From Gonapodya prolifera JEL478 (Eukaryota; Monoblepharomycota; Monoblepharidomycetes; Monoblepharidales; Gonapodyaceae), in NCBI GenBank assembly GCA_001574975.1, contig KQ965755.1, positions 97,632 through 161,631 on the forward strand: a stretch of 64,000 bases of DNA. Direction: 5' to 3'. Below are positions 35,173-49,169 of this stretch, in pieces (the stretch's first letter is position 1; the number at the start of each line of letters is the position of its first letter). Position numbers and translations under genes: made by a program. Under the pieces are notes generated by a model. That model had not been told where the DNA came from and ran no database searches. It saw only the letters and a program-made list of their open reading frames with translations.

Positions 35173-38100
35173 TCAGGCCATACTGCCGACGGCACCGATC
35201 ACTTGGGCCGCCTTCGCCGCCGCGATTGACTCCTCCATCATCACAACCTCGTCCTCGGAAACACGCGGGATGGGTCCATTGAACCATTTTTGTGCGCTCA
35301 AGATCCAAGCGAGAGACCAAAGGAATGGAGAGCACGGGTTGTAAAGAAATGAAAAAGTTCTTACTACCAGACAGATTACGTGAAATCGTACCGTTAAGAG
35401 AGTGATTCCGACGATCATTACGCTAGCGTAGTTAAAGTTTGAGGCATTTACGGGATAGAAGTTGGCGATCATTGCGTCAATGACCGTGTATCAACCATTG
35501 GGATTCATTCCTGCGAGTACATTTACATTCCGCTCACCTGGGCAGGGCAGGCAGAGGAGGACAAAAAGGAAATCCCCAGTCCACTGCGATCCACCCAATG
35601 AGTTCCGAGAAAGATCCAAGGTTGAACTCGCCGCGCTGGTGTCAGAGGGCGTCTAGTGTGCTAATGTACTCAAAGTAATACCAGAACGTGGCAACGAACC
35701 TTGAATGTGTGTCTTGCGAACGTGAGCTTGCAGAGCGTAGGGAAACGTACTACGGTGCCAATTAAATTTCGTAGTTTGGAATAAGTGCTGTAAGTTTGAT
35801 GTCTCATAACGGATCAAGACAGATGGTGACGTTCCGCAGTCATCAACCCAATCGTAGCAATCGATGCTGCCCCCTGAAGACCGACGATACTTCCAAAGCC
35901 AATACACGTTATCACTGAAGCGGCTGCGCATCGTAAGATTGCGCGCAAAGTGGTGACGGCGATTGATTGTGTGTAAGTTCGACTCACCTAAAAGATAGGA
36001 TCGAAAAATACTCACTGAAGCATCCGAACCACATCGCCCTCACGGGAAGACGCGTGCTTGGGTTGGTTCAGTATAGAAACTTGGACAATGCTGACCCGAA
36101 CGCTTTGTCCCTAGATAAGGCGTACCCTACCGACAAGGTGGTTGAATAACAAGCGTCAATAGTGGTGGAGGGGGAGATTGGCGCAGGGATACGACGTACT
36201 CATGCGAGAATTTCTGTGGCACTTTTTGCACGTGGGTTTGCACATAACTCGTGAGCTGAGCCCCTTTGCGAGAACTTGGATGACACAACGTGGAACTCAC
36301 GCGCAGTTCACCGCTACACCGCATAGAAAGAGGCCTAGAGCGATGATAAACCTTAGGAAAGACGACAACCCCACACTCTGGTTGGTAGAGTCTAATGAAA
36401 ATGGGTTTTATTGATCCTGTACACGTCAACTTCGAGTGACGCCGTTGAGGTCACTCACCATAGAACAATTGCATCAGCGATTGCGGATAAGTAGATCCCT
36501 CTATAGCTTCAATATCGACGATCGAGAATAGCATGCCTGCATATTTTCACCACGGCGAGTTGAGCGAGCGCGTTCATGCATTTCTGTGTCGACGTCAATA
36601 GCTCTAGTATGTACCAACCAAAAATCCGAAACCGACCACGGCGCTCGCAGATACAGAGTATACAATTCCCAGAGCCGCGTTGTTGTAAACGTGGAACGTC
36701 TTGAGATAGCTTGCGAATATCGGCGAGGGAAGTTCTGACATTATGTGAGGGGACGAACCTTCGGCAACATGAGCAGATGCATCGTATCCTGGAATTTCTC
36801 AAGATGAGTTCTGGTACGAGCGAAATTGAGAAGAAAGGTTTCCTGCCTCACCGAGAAATATCCACGACGGCATGAGCAAACCAAGAAGGACGGCAAAGAC
36901 TTGATTATCTTGACCAGTGGCATTCTGAAGGTTCCCAAACACGAAGGAAGCGCTCTATGGTTCGGAATTCAAGGTATTACTCGGTTCAATGTTGTTCAAT
37001 TATTATGTTATTACGAACCTGACCAGATGGAGTCTTCGCAAGAAATGTTGCGATGATAATTATCTGTGGAACATGAAATCTTTTATGGAACTGGGAGACT
37101 TAATTCACTCTCATGATGAGTAATGATCCGGCCGGCAATGTGCACGGCAATAGAAAGTTCATGAGCCCCTGTAATAGTGCTCCTCCGATCATATTGACGA
37201 CGGCATAGATGATGAGAAACACGATGGCGAGGATAGTCATCTTCCATAGCTTTACGTCGAAATCCGGGTTGTTGACTTTCTCGATCCATTGTATAAGAAA
37301 AGAATTCACAAGAGAAGCAAGAACTGTTACTACAGAACTCACCCACAATGCTGGAGAACACACAAGATGAAGCCCCTAACCCAGTGGACGCAAGACCGAT
37401 TTCGCCGCATAGGTTGAACCACCTACAGATAGTCGAGCTTCAGAATGACGCACTCGTTACAAAAGGTGTGAGAGCGCGACCGTACCCGGTAAACCAACTT
37501 TGAAGAGTTGTGATCGGTGTTGATGAATGTACTTGTTTGCCTGATCGAAGAGCGAGGCGGTAAACTAACGCAAATATCGGTCCATTCTTTTCACCGCCGA
37601 CCTTGGAGCTACAATAGTACTGAATAGGTCGAGTTAGGGTGAGTCCCATCGAATTGAAGTGAATTATTGAAGAGAACACTGGGGTGCTCCCCAAACCGCC
37701 TGCGGTAGGGTATGCGGAGCAGATTTCTGCCATGGCCAGAGCAACTGAAAAAGTAAACGGATTCGCAGAACTGTTCCAGAGAGGTATAAAGACAAAACGA
37801 ACCGCAGAGAGAAAGGAGCGAGACGACAACCCATTCCCAGACCGACCGCACCAGCGGGGCCTCCGCAAAGTAGAGAGTACGTGAAAAGACCGCCAACTCC
37901 AGCAAGGATTGAAATGTGAGAGAGTGACATCCCGAAGTTGTGACTGTTCAGAAGAATGTCACGGTGTCGCAGAAGAAAACGCCAGTTATGTGCCTCATTT
38001 GAGGGCCTGACTGGACGAGCGTAGAGCTTACATCATTTTGAACGTGCGCTGGAACTCTTCAGACAGGTAGCGGAGACGTGAGGACCGTCAGAATCGAACG

Positions 38101-38411
38101 CTGTCAAATTGTCAAGTTTGGGGGTTTGGCTCACCCCCTGTCGATATCCCATCTGGATGCGAGCAGCAGAAAACAGGCACCAAGATTCAGTATGACGGCG
38201 GGAAGCGCCTCGCGGGGGGGAATACGGCGGGGACCGCCAAGGATCGCCGATTCGCACTTACCCTGGCGAGACGCAGCTCGTCCTCCGTGATCACGTTGTG
38301 GTCTTCAATCGCCATTCGTCGTACGTGTTGCGACTTCGCGTGGTCTGGGTATCCGTTTTTCGCTTGGTGGTGGGTATCCAGGGTAATTTCACTTTCACTG
38401 CTGGTCCCCAT
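35173..38411 (-). CDS. Amino-acid/amine permease (APC superfamily), copy A, with a frameshifting 4-base duplication
   Basis: ATG at 38411 starts a polar N-terminus ending ITEDELRLAR. Then, over many short exons, come GYRQ, FQRTFKM, MSLSHISILAGVGGLFTYSL, CGGPAGAV, VALAMAEICSAYPTAGGL, SWFTGWFNLCGEIGL, GQDNQVFAVLLGLLMPSWIF, GYDASAHVAE, FHVYNNAALGIVYSVSASAV, MLFSIVDIEAIEGSTYPQ, VNASNFNYASVMIVGITLLT, and ILSAQKWFNGPIPRVSEDE to the stop at 35173. This is the 12-helix fungal GABA/choline/amino-acid permease type (Uga4/Hnm1 relatives). The copy at 46052 has the same exon order. In CGGPAGAV-W-EWVVVSL the bases GGTC occur twice (37840-37847), which shifts the frame. The region after PTAGGL also carries extra sequence. 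The copy may be non-functional. Confidence 0.75.
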
Positions 38412-38559
38412 CCCTGCGGCTCCAGTCGTCCTTGCAGTCCAAAAAGAACTATAGCGATGAAACGTAAATGTACGATACTATTTGCCCGCGGTGTGCGTCG
38501 CTTCACGGAAAACCTGCCAAACCATTGACGTGGGATCGTCCAGTTTACCGCATTCATCC

Positions 38560-39027
38560 TTCAAAATGTCAGTAGCTAACTCATCCGTTTGGTTTTTCTG
38601 TCAAAGATTCGGTAATTAATCTTCATACCTACTAACAAGCCTGTCTTTGGCCTCTTTAGGAGTAATCGGGCACCCTCAGAGTGAACGCTTGCCTGTATCA
38701 TCCATCGAATGTGATCATTTGTGTATCAGAACGATAATCCCATTTGAACACATCGAGAATGTTAACTTGGTCTCCCAGCCCGGTTCGACCCCATCCCAAC
38801 ATCTGCTGGTTTAGTATAAATGGTAACAAATCAAAAGAATGGGTCCCCGCAACACATAAAACGATTTGCTGACTTCTCGAGTAATGCTTTGCAAGTGTCC
38901 ACTCACCGATTTCACTCGTCGTTCTGAAGTACGGTCGAACTGGTCCGCGGTCACTGTGATTCTTGAGGTCCTTCAAAATGGACCACAAACTCCCCCGCCA
39001 AATTCCTCTCATCACTCCCAGAGCACT
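38560..39027. other. Intergenic, shared upstream region of permease A and the acetyltransferase
   Basis: The two flanking genes diverge from here. No gene seen in between. Confidence 0.4.
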
Positions 39028-39982
39028 ATGAATCCTTCTACCGCGACACCTGCCACACCCAGCTCGCCCTTGCGTCACTATAAATTCGCCTTTTTTTCCC
39101 AGGTATCACCCACGGTCATTCTGACCGAACTCACCGAGTATGACCGCGAAGATCTCGTTGCAATCCTGCAAGACCAGACCAGTGAGTCGCATCAGGTGCA
39201 TCATGGCATCTATTGGCTGAAAGGACCGCCTCGTGTCTTGAATCAGTCCACCAAAACACCCTCGTGCTGCCAAACCCGTATAAACCCGCCGATTTCGACT
39301 GGTGGTTCGTTCCTTCGCTCATTTTACAACACACTTCACCCACAATTCTACATCGCGGCGCGGGACCAGGCTCGCCCACTGCCGTGCAACAGCCACGAGA
39401 CATAAGCGGCACTTAAAGTACGCCATTCGGGACGCGACGAGCCTTCGGATTATTGGATCGACTGGGTTTCTTGACGTAGACTGCGTGAAGGACGTTGATG
39501 GCGAGGTTGTTGAGCTGGGCGAGGGTGAAAGGCCTTGGAAACTGTACGTACTTGTCTCGCCACTCCATTTTGAAGACTGTGTCCGAATTCTTTCCCCGCG
39601 GACAACAGCGAACTAGGTTACTACTTATCTTCCGAGTACCGCGGGCGGGGTATAATGCCTGCGGTAGTCGCCAAACTCCTGGAAGTAAGACGTGGTGCAT
39701 CATTTCATAATCCAAGCGACCATCCATCATACCTCCCCCCCTCTCCCCCCCCCCTCTCCCTGTCCTTTAAAGCTTGCCTTCACCACGTTCCACCTTGCCC
39801 GCGTCTCGGCAATCATATTCGCCCATAACGCCCCCTCGGGACGCGTGCTCGAGAAGTGCGGGTTCCGCCTTGAGGGCGAACTGCGGAAGTGGTACAGGAA
39901 GGACGAGGCGCTCATCGACGCCAAAGTGTACTGTATTTTGAAGGAGGAGTGGGAGGAGCGGCGTGGTGGGACGGCTGCGTAA
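39028..39982 (+). CDS. GNAT-family N-acetyltransferase (RimJ/RimL-like)
   Basis: ATG 39028. Exon 1 to 39181 reads VILTELTEYDREDLVAILQD. Exon 2 from 39247 reads IHQNTLVLPNPYKPADFDWW. Then AIRDATSLRIIGSTGFLDVD follows, and after a phase-2 intron LGYYLSSEYRGRGIMPAVVA, which holds the acetyl-CoA binding loop (here RGRGIM for Q/RxxGxG/A). The last exon has NAPSGRVLEKCGFRLEGELR and WYRKDEALIDAKVYCILKEE, with the stop at 39982. This is the Acetyltransf_3 layout, about 200 residues. The join between DWWF and the AIRD exon (39300-39430) is not resolved and may contain an indel. Substrate unknown; protein N-termini or small amines are typical for the family. Confidence 0.75.
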
Positions 39983-40100
39983 CGCGGCGGCATCGTGTCA
40001 TGTTATTTTGCGATTATTTGTATTTGCTGATCCCATTGTACCCTCCCCAATATTAACTTTTCTCCACCGTTATATTCCCCTTGATGATCCCCCAGCGTGC

Positions 40101-42410
<2,310 letters not shown>

Positions 42411-42980
42411 GTGATGGCAAAGGGGACGTCGGCGGAGTAGAGCGGTGGGACGGTGTTCGGAGGAGATGCAGGCGGATGGGAATCCTTACGGGCATTTGCG
42501 GGGAGTTTCCGAGACATGGCTGCGACAGTCTGAATGAAGTTTCCGGATGCAGATTTTGGATTTCTACCGTACTTTTGCCAGACCTTGCTCGTTGAATTGG
42601 CGGGGAGTTCATTGCCATCGTTACAAGGATCGAAATAAAAAAAAAATCTTGCCATGACTAGATGAAATCTTGTCAAGCGTTCGGAAGTGCAGGCTCCAGG
42701 GGGCAGGGAGGCGTTGCAGGGTTGGGTAAACTCTTCGAATTTCGTTTCAGAGAGATATTCGGAATAACGGAAGGACAATGGTTTGTGGAAAGAAAAATGT
42801 CCATGCACGAGTATCATGAGGGTTGCGCCATGTTTTTGTGTCAAGCGACCTATGATACAACCGTGGGAACTGTTTCATTTCAGGAAGGTGTCTTGGAGTC
42901 AGCATTTAAGTTCTCTAGACGTGTGTACTCAAAAAATTACAAATTAATCGTGGTAGTCTAGTTCCTACATCGTATGCAGG
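42411..42980. other. Intergenic between the dehydrogenase start and the end of permease B
   Basis: An open minus-strand frame (42844-42374) precedes the dehydrogenase but has no recognisable domain. An extra upstream exon of that gene could lie here. Confidence 0.35.
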
Positions 42981-45900
42981 TTAGTTCCTCAACAAATCTG
43001 ACTGGCTCTCTCTCTGGACTGATCCATCCTTGCCCAGTATTGTCCCTGATCGCGACAAGCTACCAACGGTCAAAGTACTCGATCTCACAGACTCGAATCC
43101 ATTGCTGACCACATCTTCCCGCCTCCTGACCCACCGACTTTTTTGCGGGTACAAGGCGGCTGTGATTTCGTTCCACCGTTGTTCGAGGATCATGGTCTCG
43201 TCCTCGGTGACACGGGGGACAGGGCCGGTGAATGTATTGCGGGCGCCACGGATCCAGAAGACGGACTGTGGAATGGGAAAGGTGAGGCGGCGCGAGAAGG
43301 GACAATTTAGTTTATGGACAAGAACTTACCGCAAGGACGAAAACGCCAGTCACCGTGACGATTGCCCAGTTGAACGTGTCAAGTTGGATGGGGTACGAGC
43401 TAGGACGGCGAAGCTTGATTCGGCAACCACAATCCATGACTTGTTTGTGCAGGGACTTACTACGGCGAGCACGCAAGCCCGCAAAGAAAAATGACCCACA
43501 ACAACGCTATCCACCCGACCAGCTCAGAAAAAAGAGCAAGATGAAAAGTCCCTTGCTTGAAAGTGTACACCGCGAAGGTCACTCGGCAAAAGATTGGAAT
43601 CGCGTACTGTTTTGGCGACGAGATGTGAGATAAGTGGTGGCAGCACGTCATGTGAGACTCACAGCAACCATAAGACCTATAGTAGCAATCGACGCGGCTG
43701 CCTGCAGTCCGACAGTCGAAAAGAAGCCAATGGCTGCGATCAGGCATCCAACTGACGGTGCAAAGTTCGCGGGATCAGTTCAGCCGAGACATCCTAAGGT
43801 GAGATGAAAACTTACGAAAGCAACCAAACCATACCGTTCTTATAGGGATGCGCGTGTTTGGGTGGACTTTGTACAAAATCTCTGACAAGGAATTGCCGAA
43901 TCCCTTGTCACGAGAAAATGCGTACACTGACGAGTGGTTCAGAATATGTTTCATAAGCGATCCATGCAGCAAGGCGGCGTGTGATCTTACTCATACGAGA
44001 GTTACTGCGGCGCGGGAGAGTGTCAGTCAACACACGTCAACCAGATATATGAATCTCGGGCTTCGCATAGTACACTCACGCGCAGTTCACGGCAAGACCC
44101 GCAAAATACAGCGCTAGGGCCACAATGGACATCATCGCCACGGATATTCCCTTGCTGCGTGTCGTGTCTATTGCCGGTGTTTAGTTCGATTAGCAAACTG
44201 AACTTTGAGATTCTGCGCCACTGCTTACCGAGGAATAGCTGCATGAGCATTTGAGGGTATGGAGGTGGGGTTTGTAACACCGCTTCGATATCTTGAAGCC
44301 TGAAGAGGAGTCCTTTGAATTCGCACGTGACTCATTAGTTGTTACCGATGGGGCAAACAGGTTTGGACACTCACCAAGAACAAAAATGAGACCAACGAGT
44401 GCGGTTATTACAACCGACAGAATGATTCCTTTCGCGGCGTCTCGGTATGCATTCACCGTCTCTTCATTTGTCAGGCAGGGAAATGTCGAGTGGGGCAAAA
44501 CACGAGAAATGAAGTGAAGAAGGCACGGAAGAGGGAGCTACACTCACCCTCTGCAACGTGGGCTGAAGAGTCGTAACCTGTCATGTGATGACAAAGTGGT
44601 GTGAGTTGCAGCGAGCCGAAACGGGCGAGGTTTAATGCCAATCGCTAACCGAGAAAAGCCCATCCCGGCATCAGCAAACCCAAAAGCAGAGCAAATGCTT
44701 GGTTGTCTTGACCCGTTCGGTTTTCAAGCTGAGTGAACATAAATCGTGCGGACTACGTTGGATGCACACCGGGTTGATGGAGAGTCAAAAGTGATTGAGG
44801 AGCTACAAACGTGCCTGGAGTCTGGGGGCTCGAACAGCGAGAGCTGCAACGACCAAGATCTACACAAAAGGGAGAGAAGAGTGTAGTTGTGGGGTGGGGT
44901 GGGGTGCGTCTGGTTATGGTCTGTCAATGATGTTACCCACTGGTCCAAATATCTGAACGACAACAGCTAAGAACCCAGTCAATCCAAAACTTGACCTTTC
45001 AAAACCGTTACAAATACTCACATATTTCTATCAATCTTTTCATCACAACGTCTCCGATGGAATTGAGAACCGCGCAACTCATGATGATTCCGATGCTGAG
45101 GAGAGCGGAGTGCCATAATTGCAACTGGAAGTCCGGGAAGTATACTACACAGCCCATCAAAAGGGAGCACACAGAAAGGGAAGACGTCATGGCGGGCTCA
45201 CCTAGCACGCAGGAATATATCATAGAAGAGCACCCAAACCCAACTGATGCGAGCGCCCCGATTTCGCCGCACAAGTTAAACCATGCGGTATACCAGCTAT
45301 GTCAAGGCGAGCATGGGATGAAAGCCTTCAGTTCGGCAGAGTCAGAGTGAAAAGATATTGAAAACACGCACGCTAGAAACGGCCCCCAACGATCTCTGCC
45401 AAGCTTAGCGCTCCAGTAGTATAAGCCACCAGCTGTTGGATAAGCGGAACAAATCTCTGCCATGGCGAGAGCGACTAGGTAGCGAGTGATTGGTTTGTTG
45501 ACTTCCGCAACGAGTCACGACATAAGGCGTGAGCACGGCACCAACCACAAGTGGACGCGATCGAGACGAAAACCCAGCCCCATATTGCACCGGCAGGTCC
45601 TCCACACGTGAGAGCGTAGACGATCAAGCTGCCAATCGACCCCACCCCGGATATATGCGAAATAGAAAAGCCGAAGTTGTGTCTACCGAAGAGAACAGCG
45701 AGATGGCCGCAATTAGCGAGTGATGCTCGCCATCATCTGAAATTTGCCTACATCAATCGGAATGAGCGCCGGAACTCTGCGAGAAAGGCGATGGTGGTGC
45801 AATAAGCCGAGAAGTTTTGTTCGACCCCGCATCCGACCCGCAGCACCTCACCTTGCCGATAACCCATCTGCAGTCATATTCATTGTTCCAAGCAATTGTC

Positions 45901-46052
45901 CAGCAAATCCCGCGGGTTTAAGGTCGGCGATTGCAACGGTCACAAAAGGGGCAATCAGTTATACAATGTCCCTGCACAGCTCCGCGAGGGAGAACACCCA
46001 CACGCGCAAGTCTCAGCTCATCTTCCGACGTGATGAGATCCTGCTTGAGCAT
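42981..46052 (-). CDS. Amino-acid/amine permease (APC superfamily), copy B, intact
   Basis: ATG 46052 (MLKQDLITSEDELRLAR), stop 42981. About nineteen short exons can be joined, almost all with GT...AG ends. They read MGYRQ, EFRRSFRL, IHNFGFSISHISGVGSIGSL, CGGPAGAIWGWVFVSIASTC, VALAMAEICSAYPTAGGLYY, WSAKLGRDRWGPFLA, SWYTAWFNLCGEIGALASVG, MFTQLENRTGQDNQAFALLL, LLMPGWAFLG, YDSSAHVAEE and VNAYRDAAKGIILSVVITAL. Next come LLFRLQDIEAVL, SSVYAFSRDKGF, YAIPIFCRVTF, YPIQLDTFNWAIVTVTGVFV, and the C-terminal FTGPVPRVTEDETMILEQRW plus a Ser-rich tail. This is a 12-helix importer of the fungal Uga4/choline permease group at the plasma membrane. Substrate cannot be told. A 3 kb gene with this many introns is exceptionally intron-dense. 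Confidence 0.9.
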
Positions 46053-46522
46053 GGGTTTCAAGTCGGCGCGGATTGGGACGGATCAAAAACGATCGGCGTG
46101 GAGGCCGCGCGGCGGTGAACCTCCCGCCTGTACAAAAAACGACCTCGAAGACAAGGAAACCATATCCATTCGTTACGTGCTACAAAATGCTTATCTTAAC
46201 CGCCGGCACCATAGCAAGAGTTCAATAGTAATAATCTCTCCTATCCGACCTATCCCATCCCCTGCGACAGACATCAGCTGTCCTTCCTTCCACGCTCCCT
46301 TAGGGGCTCTCATCGGTGTCGCGAACGTCTGACGTTGTTCTGACCTTGAGATCCAGAATGCCAGTTGGTCACCGGTTTCCTGCCAGATATCACTTTCCCC
46401 GTGTTGCGGCGCCTTCTCTTTGTCCCGTGCGCATGCAAAGAGGCATCTTCTTCTTTTGTTCCTTCCGCATCAAACTATCCGTCCCCTCCCAATTCCACTC
46501 CATTATCCCAAAACTCCACTTT

Positions 46523-47752
46523 TCACCGTCCCTGGCCGCTCTTGGCAAGCTTTCCAAGCCCCCCCAGAATCAGTAAAAAAAAACGTCCATAGCTCCGTTT
46601 TGGGATGACCCAACTACCGTCCAGTCCAAAGGTAACTCCCAGAGACGCACCAGTCCGTAAAGACAAGAGTTGCGCAACGCTAGGTTCATTCGAAGAACGC
46701 CCGACGAGGTGGTCACCCAGCGAAGGGTGCTGGGAAAAGGATAGTGTGTTTAGGGCGGTGGGTGTGTTTTCGAGTGAAGGGATGCTGGGCGATGATGGCG
46801 GAGGTGAACTTGGGGCGACGGAGGGAGCTGACGTGGGAGCGACAGGAAGAGTGTCACGAAAAACATTAACTGGGGAGTCTGAAGCAGCTGAGAGCGATCC
46901 TGAGGGATGGTGGTGTGCAGGGGCACTTTTGATAGAAGCTCCTGCACTTGTTTGGGAATGACCACTCAAAGGTCGTCTACGATAGACTGGGTGGCAGGTT
47001 GCGACGCGTTTTGTTCTGGAGGGTCCAAGCAAAAATGGGGAATGGGTGCGGAGATGCAAGTCAAGCTCGGAGATCCTTATGAACATCAATTGTTAGTGTT
47101 GGGAACACTGGGGACACGTCTCTGTTATTGCGTCGCCGAAGGTGGAGAAATGAGACCACCCAAAACTCACCACGTCTCAAAGTATCAACAACTTTGTAGC
47201 AATGCTCAAGGGCTAAACGCCATATCTGAGCCCGAGAATCCACCCGTATTCCAAGATGCTTGAACGTCCGCTTGCACCACTCCTTGAAGCCCACGGTGAA
47301 CGTAAACACTATCGCGAAATTCCTCCATCGTAGCTCCGCAGAGCGACTCTATTTCCTTCGGGAGCAATCTCCATGTTGTTCGCTGCCGCTGCCTCCCGAG
47401 GGATCACAGCTCCGTTAATCCCAGAAATTGCACCTCCTTCGCCACTTTGGTTCACCTCAGCCGCGATATCCAACTGGCTCATCTCCAGCACAGCGCCACT
47501 CCGCATTCCCTGTGGAGTCGGACTCCCGCGACCGGCTTTGTGTCGACGACGCGGGTTCCGCACCGTTGTCAGCTCAACCTGGCTTCTCTCCAGCGCTTCT
47601 TCAACAAGCCATACATCACCAAAATCATCCTCGAATTCTCCCCAAGATGGGTAATCCAGTGGCAGGTGTGAAATCAGCTTCCAAAAGGTGAGTTCGGGTT
47701 CTCTGTCGTGGTGTCTTCCGGCATTGGCATCACTCCTCGGCAGCACATTCAC
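46523..47752 (-). CDS. Hypothetical protein
   Basis: Not recognised. Three minus-strand open pieces follow one another: 47752-47309 (LDYPSWGEFEDDFGDVWLVE, basic RNPRRRHKAG), about 47290-47160 (FKEWCKRTFKHLGIRVDSRA, QIWRLALEHCYKVVDTLR then a GTGAGT donor), and 47089-46523 (Ser/Pro-rich: SSPPPSSPSIPSLENTPTA). Codon use and the donor after TLR suggest one intron-containing gene, but the join between the first two pieces needs a frame change. The plus strand over 47380-47690 is also open, so the strand is not beyond doubt. Confidence 0.35.
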
Positions 47753-48049
47753 TCTAGGTGTGCTATCGTCCTAATTGAAGAGTTCGCAGGCATGGTTGTC
47801 TGAATCTGTCCATTTCTTCAAGCAATTGTAAACCCACCTGCCAGGGTTGTCTTGCGTTCTCGACAAACGTTGGGCAGCAGGTATCCCACCGAAGAGGCCT
47901 CTCGTTGATGGTGCATCGAGATCCCAAGAGAAATCAATGAGTTGAATCAATTGAATGGAGTTGAAGGTGCAGTGCATTGGTGATGGCCGTCTTTTCCAAC
48001 TTGAACGCTGTATTGGGCATCATCCATTCATCCTCTGCAGAAATCCTTC

Positions 48050-49160
48050 ATGCGCTCTCCTGTGATTCAAGGAGATGCCGACGCTGCCCATCCCAGCAAC
48101 ACCACTCCGTCACGTTCCGCATTCCCCCTCCAAGCACTCCCAGCAGAACTCATACAGAGAATAGGATAGATGCGGTTCGAGTACCCCCTTGCCCTGCCCA
48201 CGAAATCACTCAATCGACGCTTCTACACTGTCTTTTCCGACCCTGCATTCATTGCTGCTTGTGCCATCCGTTTTTACTGATCACCCGACAGTGCGAAATC
48301 TAACGTGGAAGCCACGTGCGAGTCCTCGAACATATTTACCACTATGCCAGCATCACGAAATGGATCCGGTTTCGACAAACGCAAGAGTCTGCGAAGCAGC
48401 AAACGGCTGCTCGACGTCGCCGCCACAATGCCGTTCGGCTGCTCCTACAACTTGGAGTGCGTAGTTTTTCTCTCATCGAACTAGCAGCACATAATGCAAT
48501 CAGTGGGGACCAAGTAAATGTGGTTGCGCTGCTGGCAGAACAAATTAGAACCAACGAACGATCCAGATATCACACCGCGGCCGGCCAACTATCATATCCC
48601 GCCGCGTGGCTGCGTCAGGCAGTACAGCGTGAAAGCAAAGAAGTTGCTAGCTTCTTTTTGGATACTGCAGACACGTCGCCGTATATTGATGAGGTTCTTT
48701 TAGACGGACAGTTTCTAGCAGAAGCTGCCTCGCATGGATACCTCAGGATTTTGCGGCATTTGATACAAAGAGGATTCAGCATGAGGAATTTGTGCCTTTA
48801 TGCTTTGGAAAGGGCGGGTCAGGGAAACCACATGAGTCCGTCAAAGTACTTCTTCGCTTTCCAGAATGCGCTCACAACAGACATCGAGAGGTTCTGACAT
48901 TTGTAGCGAAGCTGGGACACTATGAAGCAACGAAGCTCATCCTTGATCAATACGTCAATTCACCTTGCGAGCACACCCTTCTCAGAGCTGCACTCAAGTC
49001 AGCGATAGAGGTGTATATGTGGGACGATACCTTTGCCACCGCACGACTCCTGATTGAGCGTGGGGCCAGCGTAGACGAGGACATTGTTGAAATGGCAAAG
49101 CAGGAGCATAAGCAACAGTACTGCAGGTCTAGGATGTTTATAATGTATGGATCCTCGTGA
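48050..49160 (+). pseudogene. F-box/ankyrin-repeat protein with stops and a frameshift
   Basis: ATG 48050 leads to an F-box start (FPLQALPAELIQRIG) followed by an in-frame TAG (48167-48169). The box then continues in the same frame (PLALPTKSLNRRFYTVFSDP) to a second in-frame TGA at 48278. Ankyrin-like repeats follow in another frame: RHNAVRLLLQLGV, FSLIELAAHNAISGDQVNVV, FLAEAASHGYLRILRHLIQR. After a one-base slip near 48825 they continue HESVKVLLRFPECAHN, GHYEATKLILDQYVN and ATARLLIERGASVDEDIV to the stop at 49160. Such proteins are SCF substrate adaptors. The breaks suggest a pseudogene, although introns could remove one of the stops. Confidence 0.6.
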
Positions 49161-49169
49161 GTAGTTTGG

